A model generated the notes under the pieces. It saw nothing but the letters and a program-made list of their open reading frames with translations. It searched no databases and was not told the DNA's origin. Shown piece by piece: positions 34,830 through 43,301 of a stretch of 64,000 nucleotides of DNA. The stretch is from positions 1-64,000 of the forward strand of contig VAZV01000141.1 of assembly GCA_005884765.1 (NCBI GenBank), read 5' to 3'. The position numbers were made by a program, and so were the translations under genes. Numbering within the stretch: the stretch's first letter is position 1; each line of letters opens with the position of its first letter. Source of the stretch: Alphaproteobacteria bacterium. Lineage in GTDB: Bacteria > Pseudomonadota > Alphaproteobacteria > Rhizobiales > Xanthobacteraceae.

Positions 34830-36547
34830 TCGACGATACCGGAGCCGCTCCGGAGGATTCGTCGGTCCGTAAATGGAAGATCGCGGTCATCGACGACGAT
34901 CAGGCCGTGCATGAAGGCACGCGCTTTGCGCTGAGCGACTATAGTCTGAACGGCCAGACGCTCGAGATCCTGTCGGCCTATTCGGCCGCCGAAGGCCGCA
35001 CCCTGATGCGCGCGCATCCGGATATCGCGGCCGTGCTGCTCGACGTCATCATGGAGACCGACGTTGCCGGACTCGAGCTCGTCGAATACATCCGCAACGA
35101 AATCAGGAACGAGACGGTCCGCATCATCCTGCGCACCGGACAACCCGGCCAGGCCCCGGAACGCCGCGTTATCGTCCAGTACGACATCAACGACTACAAA
35201 GCGAAGACCGAGCTCACCGCCGACAAGTTGTTCACCTCGCTGACCGCGGCACTGCGCAGCTACCAGCAGCTCGAGCGCATGGTGCAGACAAGGCGCGGGC
35301 TCGAAATCATCATCGATGCCGCCTCAACGCTCTACGACTTCAGGTCGATGCAGCGCCTCGCCGAGGGCGTGCTGACGCAGCTCGCTTCGTTGCTTAACGT
35401 CGACTGCGCCGGCATCCTGGTGCTGCGCGACGATGGCGGCGCGGCCGGCAGCGAGTTTTCGGTGCTGGCGGGTTCCGGCTGCTATAGCCGTTTCATCGGC
35501 ACCACCAGCTCGAAGGCGCTCGACCCGGATTTGCGGCAGATGGTGGAAGCGGCGTTCCAGCGCCGCAAGAACGAGTTCGCCGACCACCGCAGCGTGCTCT
35601 ATTTGCGCACCGGAAGCGGCCGCGAGGTCGTCGTGCTGCTGCAGGCCGAACGCCCGCTGTCGGAGACAGACCGCGCGCTGGTCGAGATTTTCTCCAGCCG
35701 GCTTTCGATCGCGTTCGACAACGTCATCCTGTATCAGCAGCTTCACGAGGCCAACACCCAACTGGAAGACCGTGTCGCCCAGCGTACCCGCGCGCTGATG
35801 CAGGCCAACCGGCGGCTGTCGGCGCAGTGGCTGCGGCTGCAGCGAGCCAATGGCTTCAAGAATGAAATTCTCGGCACCGTCGCCCATGATTTGAAGAATC
35901 CGCTGGGGGTGATCCTTGGCCGCACCGAAATGCTGACCGAACTGATCGGCGCCGGCTCGCCGAAAGAGAACGTCACGGCGCAGGTCGACCATATCCGCGA
36001 TGCCACCAAGCGGCTGACCTCGATGGTCGATCACCTGATCTCGGACGCGATGGCCGATGCCTTCGACATCACCATCCGGCGCGAGCCGGTCGATGTCGCG
36101 GCGCTGGTCGCCGAAGTCGCCGAAGTCAACAAGCCGCTCGCGGTCAACAAGCAGCAGACCATTTCGGTATCGGCGCCGCCGAACATCGTGACCATGTGCG
36201 ATACCGATCGCATCAGGGAAGCGATCGACAATCTCGTCAGCAATGCCATCAAATACTCACCGATCGGCGGCAAGATTTCGCTCGTCGTTGCCCATGAAGG
36301 CAACGGCACTATCATCCGCATCGCCGACCAGGGCGCCGGCCTGTCGCCGGAGGATCTCGGGCGGTTGTTTGGCCGCTTCCAGCGGCTGTCAGCAAAGCCC
36401 ACCGCCGGCGAGAGCTCGACGGGGCTGGGCTTGTCGATCGTCAAGCGCATCATAGACATGCATGGCGGCCATGTGACTGCGGACAGTGCCGGACCCGGGC
36501 AGGGATCGACGTTTACCGTTACACTACCGGCAACAGAGCTGTCATGA
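34799..36547 (+). CDS. Receiver-DUF3369-histidine kinase (soluble hybrid)
   Basis: 582 residues without membrane helices. Order: receiver domain (about 25-150, phosphoacceptor Asp82 in LLDVIMET), DUF3369 sensory region (about 160-320), coiled coil, DHp helix with His363 in VAHDLKNPLGV, and an ATP-binding domain (NLVSNAIKYS, DQGAGLS, STGLGLSIV). The arrangement, an input receiver in front of a kinase, suggests an intermediate of a phosphorelay that takes phosphate from the upstream kinase. It overlaps that gene by 31 bases and the response regulator by four. Confidence 0.9.
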   Translation: MAEPDDVLHLIDDTGAAPEDSSVRKWKIAVIDDDQAVHEGTRFALSDYSLNGQTLEILSAYSAAEGRTLMRAHPDIAAVLLDVIMETDVAGLELVEYIRNEIRNETVRIILRTGQPGQAPERRVIVQYDINDYKAKTELTADKLFTSLTAALRSYQQLERMVQTRRGLEIIIDAASTLYDFRSMQRLAEGVLTQLASLLNVDCAGILVLRDDGGAAGSEFSVLAGSGCYSRFIGTTSSKALDPDLRQMVEAAFQRRKNEFADHRSVLYLRTGSGREVVVLLQAERPLSETDRALVEIFSSRLSIAFDNVILYQQLHEANTQLEDRVAQRTRALMQANRRLSAQWLRLQRANGFKNEILGTVAHDLKNPLGVILGRTEMLTELIGAGSPKENVTAQVDHIRDATKRLTSMVDHLISDAMADAFDITIRREPVDVAALVAEVAEVNKPLAVNKQQTISVSAPPNIVTMCDTDRIREAIDNLVSNAIKYSPIGGKISLVVAHEGNGTIIRIADQGAGLSPEDLGRLFGRFQRLSAKPTAGESSTGLGLSIVKRIIDMHGGHVTADSAGPGQGSTFTVTLPATELS

Positions 36548-37287
36548 CCCAGAGCCCGCACATCATCATCGTCGACGACGAGGCGCCGGCCCGCGAAATG
36601 GTCGGCGATTATCTCAAGATGCATGGCTTCGGCGTCACGCTGTGCGACGGGGGGAAGAGCCTGCGCAGCGTCATCGAGACCCAGGTGCCCGATCTCGTCG
36701 TGCTCGATCTGAACATGCCCGAGGAAGACGGTCTGTCGATCATCCGCGACCTCAAGAGCCGCATCAATGTTCCCGTCATCATGCTGACGGCGACCGCAAG
36801 CCCGATCGACCGGGTGGTCGGACTCGAGCTAGGGGCCGACGACTATGTCGCCAAGCCCTGCGAATTGCGCGAGTTGATGGCGCGGATCCGCTCGGTGCTG
36901 CGGCGAAGCGCGCCCGCCAAGGCCGTCGTGGCATCAGCGGAAGAAGCGGCCGCAAAAGCGGCGAGGGAGCAGTTGGTGCGGTTCGGTACCAAATGGCTCG
37001 ATCTCGAGGCGCAGGCATTGCGCGACGACGAGGGCAACGAACATCCGTTGACCGCGTCCGAATTCGGCCTCCTGAAAGTATTCGCGGCCAATCCAAAGCG
37101 GGTGCTGTCGCGCGAGCGATTGCTGGAATTGGCCAATGCGCGCGATGCCGAAGCCTTCGATCGCGCCGTCGACTTAAGGATCATGCGGATCCGCCGCAAG
37201 ATCGAACCGGACCCGACCAAGCCTGCCGTGATCCGCACCATCCGGGGCGGCGGCTACCTGTTCTCGCCCACCGGCGACAAGGCTTGA
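36544..37287 (+). CDS. OmpR-type response regulator
   Basis: 247 residues. The receiver (about 5-120) has the acidic pocket VDDE, phosphoacceptor Asp55 in VLDLNMPEEDG and the Lys in YVAKPCE. An Ala-rich linker precedes a winged-helix DNA-binding domain (about 150-240) ending TIRGGGYLFSP. The start overlaps the preceding kinase by ATGA (36544-36547). It is the presumed output of the three-gene phosphorelay. No target is visible, although the dyad 108 bases downstream of its stop lies before the ECF sigma gene. Confidence 0.92.
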   Translation: MTQSPHIIIVDDEAPAREMVGDYLKMHGFGVTLCDGGKSLRSVIETQVPDLVVLDLNMPEEDGLSIIRDLKSRINVPVIMLTATASPIDRVVGLELGADDYVAKPCELRELMARIRSVLRRSAPAKAVVASAEEAAAKAAREQLVRFGTKWLDLEAQALRDDEGNEHPLTASEFGLLKVFAANPKRVLSRERLLELANARDAEAFDRAVDLRIMRIRRKIEPDPTKPAVIRTIRGGGYLFSPTGDKA

Positions 37288-37394
37288 TCCAGGGCGCGCA
37301 TTCGCGCGATCCGTTGGCGGGCTCCCGGGATGCAGGCTCAGCCTATCCCTCCAATTTTAGCCTCGTTGAAATCACTTGCATTTCACCCCCGAAT

Positions 37395-37421
37395 GTTTCG
37401 TCGCAGGCGGCGCGACGAAAC
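37395..37421. promoter_or_regulatory. Inverted repeat upstream of the ECF sigma gene
   Basis: GTTTCGTCGC (37395-37404) and GCGACGAAAC (37412-37421) are perfect 10-base arms with a 7-base loop. The right arm extends into CGACGAAACAATT, and the same 13 bases recur at 38223-38235 after the sigma gene. There is no T-run, so an operator or promoter element is more likely than a terminator. The remaining gap sequence shows no other motif. Confidence 0.5.
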
Positions 37422-37534
37422 AATTATCTCAGGCATGAAACCATTTTTCCCTATTCGTGCAGAAGTCCGGAAACGTTGGCTCATTAACAATTTGCCCAAC
37501 GAGACGCCGCACAAGCGGCATCGGGGAGCCTGTC

Positions 37535-38146
37535 ATGCACAACGTGATCGCCATCAACGCCGCCGCCCGCCAAGGCATTATCGCTGCTCAGGCGACCTCG
37601 GATGAAATGTTGCTGGAGAGCATCGCCGATGGCGGCCGCACCGCCATGCACATCCTCTACTCCCGACACCATGTGCGGGTTTACCGTTTCATCCTTCGTA
37701 TCGTGCGTGACGGCACCATGGCCGAAGATCTGGTCAGCCAGGTGTTTCTCGATGTGTGGCGCACCGCGAGGCAGTTCGAAGGACGTTCCCAGGTTTCAAC
37801 CTGGCTGTTGTCGATCGCCCGCTTCAAGGCGCTGACCGCACTGCGCCAGCGGCGCCACGAAGACATCGACCAGGAAGACGTGCGCCAGATCGCCGATGAG
37901 GCCGACACACCCGAAGCCTCGCTCGACCGCAGCAACACCCGCGCGATCCTGCGCGCCTGCGTCGCAAAGCTTTCGCCGGCGCATCGCGAGATCATCAATC
38001 TCGTCTACTACCACGAGAAATCGGTCGAAGAGGTCGGCGAGATCATCGGCATCCCGCAGAGTACGGTGAAGACCCGCATGTTCTACGCCCGCAAGCAGTT
38101 GGCCGATTTGCTTAAGGGCGCCGGCATCGACAGCCTCGCCGCGTAA
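37535..38146 (+). CDS. ECF-type RNA polymerase sigma factor
   Basis: 203 residues from the ATG at 37535, preceded by GGGGAG. Region 2 is at about 40-105 (HHVRVYRFILRIVRDGTMAEDLVSQVFLDVWR split over the core-binding helix), and region 4 at about 140-190 (LSPAHREIINLVYYHEKSVEEVGEIIGIPQSTVKTRM). No anti-sigma gene follows; instead ccdA and a thioredoxin-like gene lie downstream after a terminator. It may direct a redox or envelope stress response, which is inferred from the neighbours only. Confidence 0.9.
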   Translation: MHNVIAINAAARQGIIAAQATSDEMLLESIADGGRTAMHILYSRHHVRVYRFILRIVRDGTMAEDLVSQVFLDVWRTARQFEGRSQVSTWLLSIARFKALTALRQRRHEDIDQEDVRQIADEADTPEASLDRSNTRAILRACVAKLSPAHREIINLVYYHEKSVEEVGEIIGIPQSTVKTRMFYARKQLADLLKGAGIDSLAA

Positions 38147-38317
38147 AATAACGTAGATTCAATGGCTTAATCGGATAGACGAGACAGAACCCCTCTCTGT
38201 TTTCGAGGCAAAAGGTTACTGCCGACGAAACAATTGAAACAATCGGCGAAATCAGGCGGAAAAACTCACCCGCTACAACAATCACCATCGAGTTTCCAAA
38301 CCTCCCAAGTTACCTCC

Positions 38318-38356
38318 AACGACCCGGTCGGGATGCCCCCCTTCCGGGTCGTTTTG
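38318..38356 (+). terminator. Rho-independent terminator after the ECF sigma gene
   Basis: AACGACCCGG (38318-38327) pairs perfectly with CCGGGTCGTT (38344-38353), with a 16-base loop and TTTT within and after the 3' arm. It lies 172 bases downstream of the sigma stop and would separate its transcript from ccdA. Confidence 0.75.
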
Positions 38357-38370
38357 CGTTTGCAATCGCT

Positions 38371-38471
38371 CGAGCATGATCCGGAAAAGTGGGAGCCGGT
38401 TTTCCGAAAAGATCATGCTCAAACAAAAAGATAGAGCGAGATGACGAGTCGAAGAAAAGTCATCACGCTCT
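38371..38471. repeat. Repeat, GAGCATGATCCGGAAAAGT / GATGACGANTCGAAGAAAAGTCATC family
   Basis: The first half, GAGCATGATC...AAGATCATGCTC, is a dyad containing GCCGGTTTTCC. The second half, AGAGCGAGATGACGAGTCG ... AAAAGTCATCACGCTCT, is a second dyad. The second half recurs at 42482-42535 and a diverged first half at 52892-52995. Together with the terminator it fills most of the 412-base sigma-ccdA gap. Confidence 0.82.
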
Positions 38472-38558
38472 TGGCTCCGTCTCACGAATACGTGACGGGC
38501 GTAACGCGCAGCTGCTGCGCCTCGAAGGAAACTTCGAACATTCGTGGAAAGCTGTTTG

Positions 38559-39260
38559 ATGCTCAATCTTGTTCTCGCTTTACTTGCGGGCATCGTCACG
38601 ATCGCCGCGCCCTGCACCCTTCCGGTGCTGCCGATCCTGCTCGGCGCGTCGGTGGGCCACACCGGTAAGCTTCGGCCGGCGATGATCGCGCTTGGCTTCG
38701 TGCTGTCGTTTTCAGTGGTTGCGCTGGCCTTGAGCGCGATCACCCGCATTTTCGACTTCGATCCGAACGTGCTTCGCACCGGCGCGGCAGTCATGCTGCT
38801 CGGCTTCGGACTATTGATGATCTGGCCGACGCCGTTTGAGTGGCTGTCCATTCGCGTCAGCGGCCTCATCAATGGCGGCTCCGCCGCCCTCCTCCCGCAA
38901 GGCCAGGGCAACCTCGGTGGTTTTGTGCTCGGGACCACGCTGGGGCTGGTCTGGACGCCTTGTGCAGGCCCGGTGCTGGGCTCGATCCTGACCCTTGTCG
39001 CAACCTCCAGGGATATCGCATGGGCGAGCACGCTGCTCGTGGTCTATGCCATCGGTGCGGCGCTGCCGATGCTCGCGATCGCCTATGGCGGACAGGCCGC
39101 GACCACCCGCGTTCGCAGCATCGCGCGATATTCGCCGAGGTTGCAGCAGGCGTTCGGCGCCGTGGTGATCGCATTCGCGCTGCTCTCTTACTTCCAATAC
39201 GACACGCTCATCGTGGCGTGGCTGACAGGATTCTACCCGACCGGCCAGATCGGCCTGTGA
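38559..39260 (+). CDS. ccdA: CcdA-type thiol-disulfide transporter
   Basis: 233 residues from the ATG at 38559 with GGAAAG upstream. Six hydrophobic helices are visible. The two redox cysteines sit in helices 1 and 4 in the family contexts APCTLPVLP (Cys19) and WTPCAGPVLG (about Cys131). CcdA moves reducing equivalents from cytoplasmic thioredoxin across the membrane for cytochrome c maturation or periplasmic thiol repair. The thioredoxin-like gene 24 bases downstream is the likely acceptor. Confidence 0.9.
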   Translation: MLNLVLALLAGIVTIAAPCTLPVLPILLGASVGHTGKLRPAMIALGFVLSFSVVALALSAITRIFDFDPNVLRTGAAVMLLGFGLLMIWPTPFEWLSIRVSGLINGGSAALLPQGQGNLGGFVLGTTLGLVWTPCAGPVLGSILTLVATSRDIAWASTLLVVYAIGAALPMLAIAYGGQAATTRVRSIARYSPRLQQAFGAVVIAFALLSYFQYDTLIVAWLTGFYPTGQIGL

Positions 39261-39284
39261 TCATCCCTCAAAATGGAGACCTCC

Positions 39285-39851
39285 ATGACCATACGCTCAT
39301 TCGCCGTCCTTGCCGCCACGATCGCCATCGGTTGGACGAGCACGGCCATACCCGGTATCGGCGGCGAGATCGCGCACGGCGCCGCCGCTCCATTTGCGGT
39401 CGCCGCTGCCCAGGACGCCGCGCCTGACTTCACCGGCATCAGCAACTGGTTCAATTCCGCCCCGCTCAGGATGGCGGATCTGCGGGGCAAAGTGGTGCTG
39501 GTCGATTTCTGGACCTATGGCTGCGTCAATTGCGTCAACACGCTGCCGCACGTCACCGAGCTCTATGCGAAATACAAAGACCGCGGCCTCGTCGTGGTCG
39601 GCGTGCACACCCCGGAATTTCCGTTCGAGCGCTCGGCGGCCAATGTGCAGGCCGCGCTGAAGCGGCATGGCATCACCTATCCGGTCGCGCAGGACAACGA
39701 CTCGCGGACCTGGGACGCCTATCGCAACCAGTATTGGCCGGCGCAGTACGTCATCGATCAGAGCGGCAGGGTCGTGCTGCATCACGACGGCGAGGGCCAA
39801 TACGAGCAGATCGATCGTACCATCGCCCGCCTGCTTAGCGCCAATAGCTGA
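39285..39851 (+). CDS. Exported thioredoxin-like (redoxin/TlpA-type) protein
   Basis: 188 residues from the ATG at 39285, which has GGAG 6 bases upstream; an in-frame ATG at 39273 lacks a good site. A signal peptide (TIRSFAVLAATIAIGWTSTA) is followed by a thioredoxin fold. The active site is WTYGCVNCVNTLPH, a CVNC motif like those of redoxins fused or linked to CcdA, with VVVGVHTPEF and the cis-Pro region WPAQYVID. It is probably reduced by the neighbouring CcdA and acts in the periplasm on thiol targets. Confidence 0.9.
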   Translation: MTIRSFAVLAATIAIGWTSTAIPGIGGEIAHGAAAPFAVAAAQDAAPDFTGISNWFNSAPLRMADLRGKVVLVDFWTYGCVNCVNTLPHVTELYAKYKDRGLVVVGVHTPEFPFERSAANVQAALKRHGITYPVAQDNDSRTWDAYRNQYWPAQYVIDQSGRVVLHHDGEGQYEQIDRTIARLLSANS

Positions 39852-39954
39852 CCAAAGCGTTTTCGAAGAAAGCGCGTCAAAACAGAAAATTGAATCTTGG
39901 CTCCGATCAACCGAAACGGATGCTCAGGCTGGCTGAACGCGATACCATCGTCAT

Positions 39955-41328
39955 GTGTTCCATATCGTGTTTCCGGCCTTCACGATCGGCCTTGCCAGCT
40001 ACCTTGCCGTGTTGGAGGCGCTCTGGCTGTGGACCGGGCGCGAGGTCTTCATCAACCTGTTCAATTACTGGCTGAAGATTTTCGCGGTCGTGTTCGGCAT
40101 GGGCGTAGTGTCGGGCATCGTGATGTCCTACCAATTCGGCACCAACTGGTCGGCATTTTCCGACAAGACCGGCCCCGTGATCGGCCCGCTGATGGCCTAC
40201 GAGGTGCTGACCGCGTTCTTCCTGGAGGCGGGCTTTTTGGGCGTGATGCTATTCGGCCTCGAACGCGTCGGGCACAGACTGCACTTCGTCGCGACCTTGA
40301 TGGTCGCGATCGGCACGTTGATCTCGGCGTTTTGGATCCTCTCGGCTAACTCCTGGATGCAGACGCCGGCCGGATATGCGCTCAACGCCGACGGCCAGTT
40401 CGTCGCCGCCGACTGGCTGAAGGTGATCTTCAATCCGTCGTTCCCCTATCGGCTCGTACATATGGTGCTGGCGGCCTATCTGACGACGGCGCTGGTGGTC
40501 GGCGCGGTCGGCGCGTTTCACCTGTTGCGCAACCAGAACCTCGCCGGCCCCCGCGTGATGTTCTCGATGGCGATGTGGATGGCGACTTTAGTGGCGCCGA
40601 TCCAGATCATCGCCGGCGATCAGCACGGCCTCAACACGCTGGATCATCAGCCGGTAAAGATCATGGCGATGGAAGGCCATTACGAGAGCCACAGTGACGG
40701 GGCGCCGCTGATCCTGTTCGGGTGGCCGAACCAAAGCGCCGGCAAGGTCGATTACGCCGTCGAAGTCCCCAAACTCGGCTCGCTCATTCTCAAGCATTCG
40801 CTCGATGCGCCGCTCGCGGGCCTCGACACCGTGCCGCGAAAAGACTGGCCGCCCGTGCCCATCACGTTCTGGTCGTTCCGGATCATGGTCGCAATGGGAT
40901 TTCTGATGTTGGGGCTCGGGCTTCTCAGCCTGTTCATGCGCTTGCGCGGCACGCTCTATGAGCAGCGGCTGCTGCATAGGTTCGCCGTCGCCATGGGACC
41001 GGCCGGCTTTATTGCCGTGCTCGCGGGCTGGATCACCACCGAGACCGGGCGCCAGCCCTTCACGGTGTATGGCCTGTTGCGGACGGCCGAATCCGCCTCG
41101 CCCCTGGCCGCCCCCGCGGTCGGCTCCTCGTTGGTAGCCTTCGTCATCGTCTATTTCGCGGTATTTGCCGCCGGCATCATTTACATCTTGCGCTTGATGG
41201 CCGCGCCACCGCATCCAGGCGAACAGGGACCAAGCCACGACGTGCCGACCCGCACGGCCGGCATCACGCCCGCCGCGGGCGTCGCATCCGCCACGGGTGC
41301 TGCGGCGACCGAGGGAGCCGTCCGATGA
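39955..41328 (+). CDS. cydA: Cytochrome bd-type quinol oxidase subunit I, N-terminus missing
   Basis: 457 residues from a GTG at 39955, reading FHIVFPAFTIGLASYLAVLE. In intact CydA about 16 residues precede the His in this segment (the heme b595 ligand, His19 in E. coli), but here an in-frame TGA at 39934 excludes them. The rest is normal: GREVFINLFNYWLKIFAVVFGMG, the long Q loop and C-terminal helices, with the short-Q-loop character of the CIO type. A second frame from an ATG at 39920 reads into TIVM just before it, consistent with a TG duplication at 39954-39957. It is therefore possibly inactive. The partner cydB overlaps by four bases. Confidence 0.75.
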   Translation: MFHIVFPAFTIGLASYLAVLEALWLWTGREVFINLFNYWLKIFAVVFGMGVVSGIVMSYQFGTNWSAFSDKTGPVIGPLMAYEVLTAFFLEAGFLGVMLFGLERVGHRLHFVATLMVAIGTLISAFWILSANSWMQTPAGYALNADGQFVAADWLKVIFNPSFPYRLVHMVLAAYLTTALVVGAVGAFHLLRNQNLAGPRVMFSMAMWMATLVAPIQIIAGDQHGLNTLDHQPVKIMAMEGHYESHSDGAPLILFGWPNQSAGKVDYAVEVPKLGSLILKHSLDAPLAGLDTVPRKDWPPVPITFWSFRIMVAMGFLMLGLGLLSLFMRLRGTLYEQRLLHRFAVAMGPAGFIAVLAGWITTETGRQPFTVYGLLRTAESASPLAAPAVGSSLVAFVIVYFAVFAAGIIYILRLMAAPPHPGEQGPSHDVPTRTAGITPAAGVASATGAAATEGAVR

Positions 41329-42335
41329 TTGCCGCCGATGTCGCGACCATCTGGGCGTTCATCATCGCGTTCGCGGTGTTCGTCTATGTCGTAATGGACG
41401 GCTTCGACCTTGGGCTCGGCATCCTGTTTCCATTGTTTCCCGCCAAGGCCGATCGCGACGTGATCATGAACAGCGTCGCGCCGGTCTGGGATGGCAACGA
41501 AACCTGGCTGGTACTGGGCGGCGGCGGCTTGATGGCGGCGTTTCCGCTGGCCTACGCCGTCTTGATGCCCGCGCTCTACACCCCGATGATTGCGATGCTG
41601 ATCGGCCTGATCTTCCGCGGCGTCGCCTTCGAATTCCGCTGGCGCACCACCCAGCGCAAGCGCAATCGCTGGGACGTTGCGTTCGCGGGCGGTTCGTGGC
41701 TTGCGACGCTGGCGCAGGGAATAGCGCTTGGCGCTATCCTGCAGGGCATCCATGTCGAGGAACGGCATTACGCCGGCGGCTGGTGGGACTGGCTGACGCC
41801 GTTCAGCCTTCTGACCGGGCTTGCGCTCGTGGTCGGCTACGCCTTGTTGGGCGCGGCCTGGCTGGTGCTGAAAACGGAAGGCGAGCTTCGCGACAAGGCG
41901 TATGGCCTGAGCTGGTCGCTGCTGTTTGCGATGCTGGGCTCGATTGGCGCGGTCAGTATCGCGACGCCGTTTCTCCATATTCAATATGCGCAGCGCTGGT
42001 TCGCCTGGCCGAACATCATCCTCACCGCGCCAGTGCCGATTGCGGTCGCCGCTGTGACCATTCTCTTGTTGCGCAGTCTCGCCAAGCGACAGGATAGCCA
42101 GCCGTTCTTCCTGTCGTTGGCGCTGTTCGCGCTCTCCTAGGCGGGGCTCGGGATCAGCATGTATCCCTATATCGTGCCGCAGAGCATCACCATCTGGCAG
42201 GCGGCCTCGCCGGAGAACAGCCAGATCTTCATGCTGTTCGGCGTCGCCGTGCTGGTGCCGCTCATTCTGGGATATACGGCGTGGGCCTATTGGGTCTTCC
42301 GCGGCAAGGTGAGGCCCGAGAGCGGATATCACTGA
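41325..42335 (+). pseudogene. cydB: Cytochrome bd-type quinol oxidase subunit II with internal amber stop
   Basis: The frame starts at 41325 (ATGA overlap with cydA) and encodes a typical CydB beginning (WAFIIAFAVFVYVVMDGFDLG, then WDGNETWLVLGGGG). After 271 codons a TAG at 42138-42140 interrupts it. The same frame then continues for 64 codons (AGLGISMYPYIVPQSITIW ... FRGKVRPESGYH) to a TGA at 42333-42335, which exactly matches the conserved CydB C-terminus; the TAG stands where Tyr is usual. The TGA overlaps the start of the DUF2474 gene. Either this is a recent nonsense mutation or the amber codon is read through. Helices near the C-terminus would be lost without readthrough. Confidence 0.85.
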
Positions 42336-42475
42336 TGCCGAACAAGCAAAACCCAGGGCGGAGCCAGCGCCCGCTGGCACGACGCCTGTTGTGGTTCGCT
42401 GCGCTCTGGCTGGCCGGCGTCGGCACGGTCGCCGTGCTATCCCTTGGCTTGCGGCTCTGGCTGGCGCCGAGGTGA
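42335..42475 (+). CDS. DUF2474-type small subunit of bd/CIO oxidase
   Basis: 46 residues, MPNKQNPGRSQRPLARRLLW..., with one membrane helix (about 20-42, LWFAALWLAGVGTVAVLSLGLRL). Its ATG overlaps the ancestral cydB stop (TGATG at 42333-42337), so it belongs to the cyd operon. DUF2474 proteins accompany CIO-type oxidases and are thought to play a CydX-like stabilising role. Its intactness, and its coupling to the downstream rather than the amber stop of cydB, date the cydB lesion as recent. Confidence 0.75.
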   Translation: MPNKQNPGRSQRPLARRLLWFAALWLAGVGTVAVLSLGLRLWLAPR

Positions 42476-42481
42476 GGCTTT

Positions 42482-42535
42482 TCAAACAAAAATATGGAGC
42501 GGGATGACGATTCGAAGAAAAGTCATCCTGCTCTA
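42482..42535. repeat. Repeat, GAGCGGGATGACGATTCGAAGAAAAGTCATCCTGCTC
   Basis: A 54-base copy of the second half of the element at 38371-38471, here with perfect outer arms (GAGCGGGATGAC / GTCATCCTGCTC apart from one base). It begins directly after the DUF2474 gene and could end cyd transcription. Confidence 0.82.
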
Positions 42536-42653
42536 AGTCACGGAAAATGAAAGAATTCCGGCAACCGTCGCCTTGAACTTGCCATCAAGCAGGCCGTGAG
42601 ATTTGATGCAGTTTACTGGTTCGGCCGGAATGCCCATGGGGGAGCGCTTTGCG

Positions 42654-43244
42654 ATGAGAAGACTTCGTCACCTGATCTGGATGATGATCGCCGCCGTTGG
42701 CCTGATGCTTTCGGCCCCGCACAGCTACGCGCAGCAGCCCGACGCCGACCAGCCGGGTTTGCTGGCCGATGATTCCTTTGAACTGGATCCGGAATTTCGG
42801 AAGCAAGTGGTGTTTTACCGCACCACCGAACCACCGGGCACCATCATCATCTCGACCGCGGAGCGCCACCTCTATCTGATCCAGCCCGGCGGCCGCGCGA
42901 TACGCTACGGCATCGGCGTCGGCCGCGACGGCTTCCAGTGGCAGGGGCTGTTAAACATCACCAACAAGAAGGAATGGCCGGACTGGACGCCGCCGCCGGA
43001 GATGATCGCACGCCAGCCTTACCTGCCGCGCTTCATGGCGGGCGGACCCGGCAATCCGCTCGGCGCCCGCGCGATGTATCTCGGCACCACCGTCTACCGC
43101 ATCCACGGCACCAACCGGCCGGATACGATCGGCACCAAGGTCTCCTCCGGCTGCTTCCGCCTCGTCAACGCTGACGTGAGCGATCTCTACGAGCGCGTAC
43201 CCGTCGGCACCAAGGTCGTCGTGCGGCAGAAGCCCGAATTGTAA
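42654..43244 (+). CDS. L,D-transpeptidase (YkuD domain)
   Basis: 196 residues from an ATG at 42654 (MRRLRHLIWMMIAAVG...), chosen because GGAG lies upstream and it gives a standard signal peptide; the frame is open to 42603. The YkuD catalytic motif is HGTNRPDTIGTKVSSGCFRL, split as His ... Ser-Ser-Gly-Cys-Phe-Arg with the Cys nucleophile about 35 residues from the end. It cross-links peptidoglycan or attaches proteins to it in the periplasm. It appears monocistronic. Confidence 0.9.
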   Translation: MRRLRHLIWMMIAAVGLMLSAPHSYAQQPDADQPGLLADDSFELDPEFRKQVVFYRTTEPPGTIIISTAERHLYLIQPGGRAIRYGIGVGRDGFQWQGLLNITNKKEWPDWTPPPEMIARQPYLPRFMAGGPGNPLGARAMYLGTTVYRIHGTNRPDTIGTKVSSGCFRLVNADVSDLYERVPVGTKVVVRQKPEL

Positions 43245-43301
43245 CGGCGCCTGCTATCTTCCAGACAGTTTCCTTTCCCGAATTTTAGCGAGAAAATAAC
43301 C

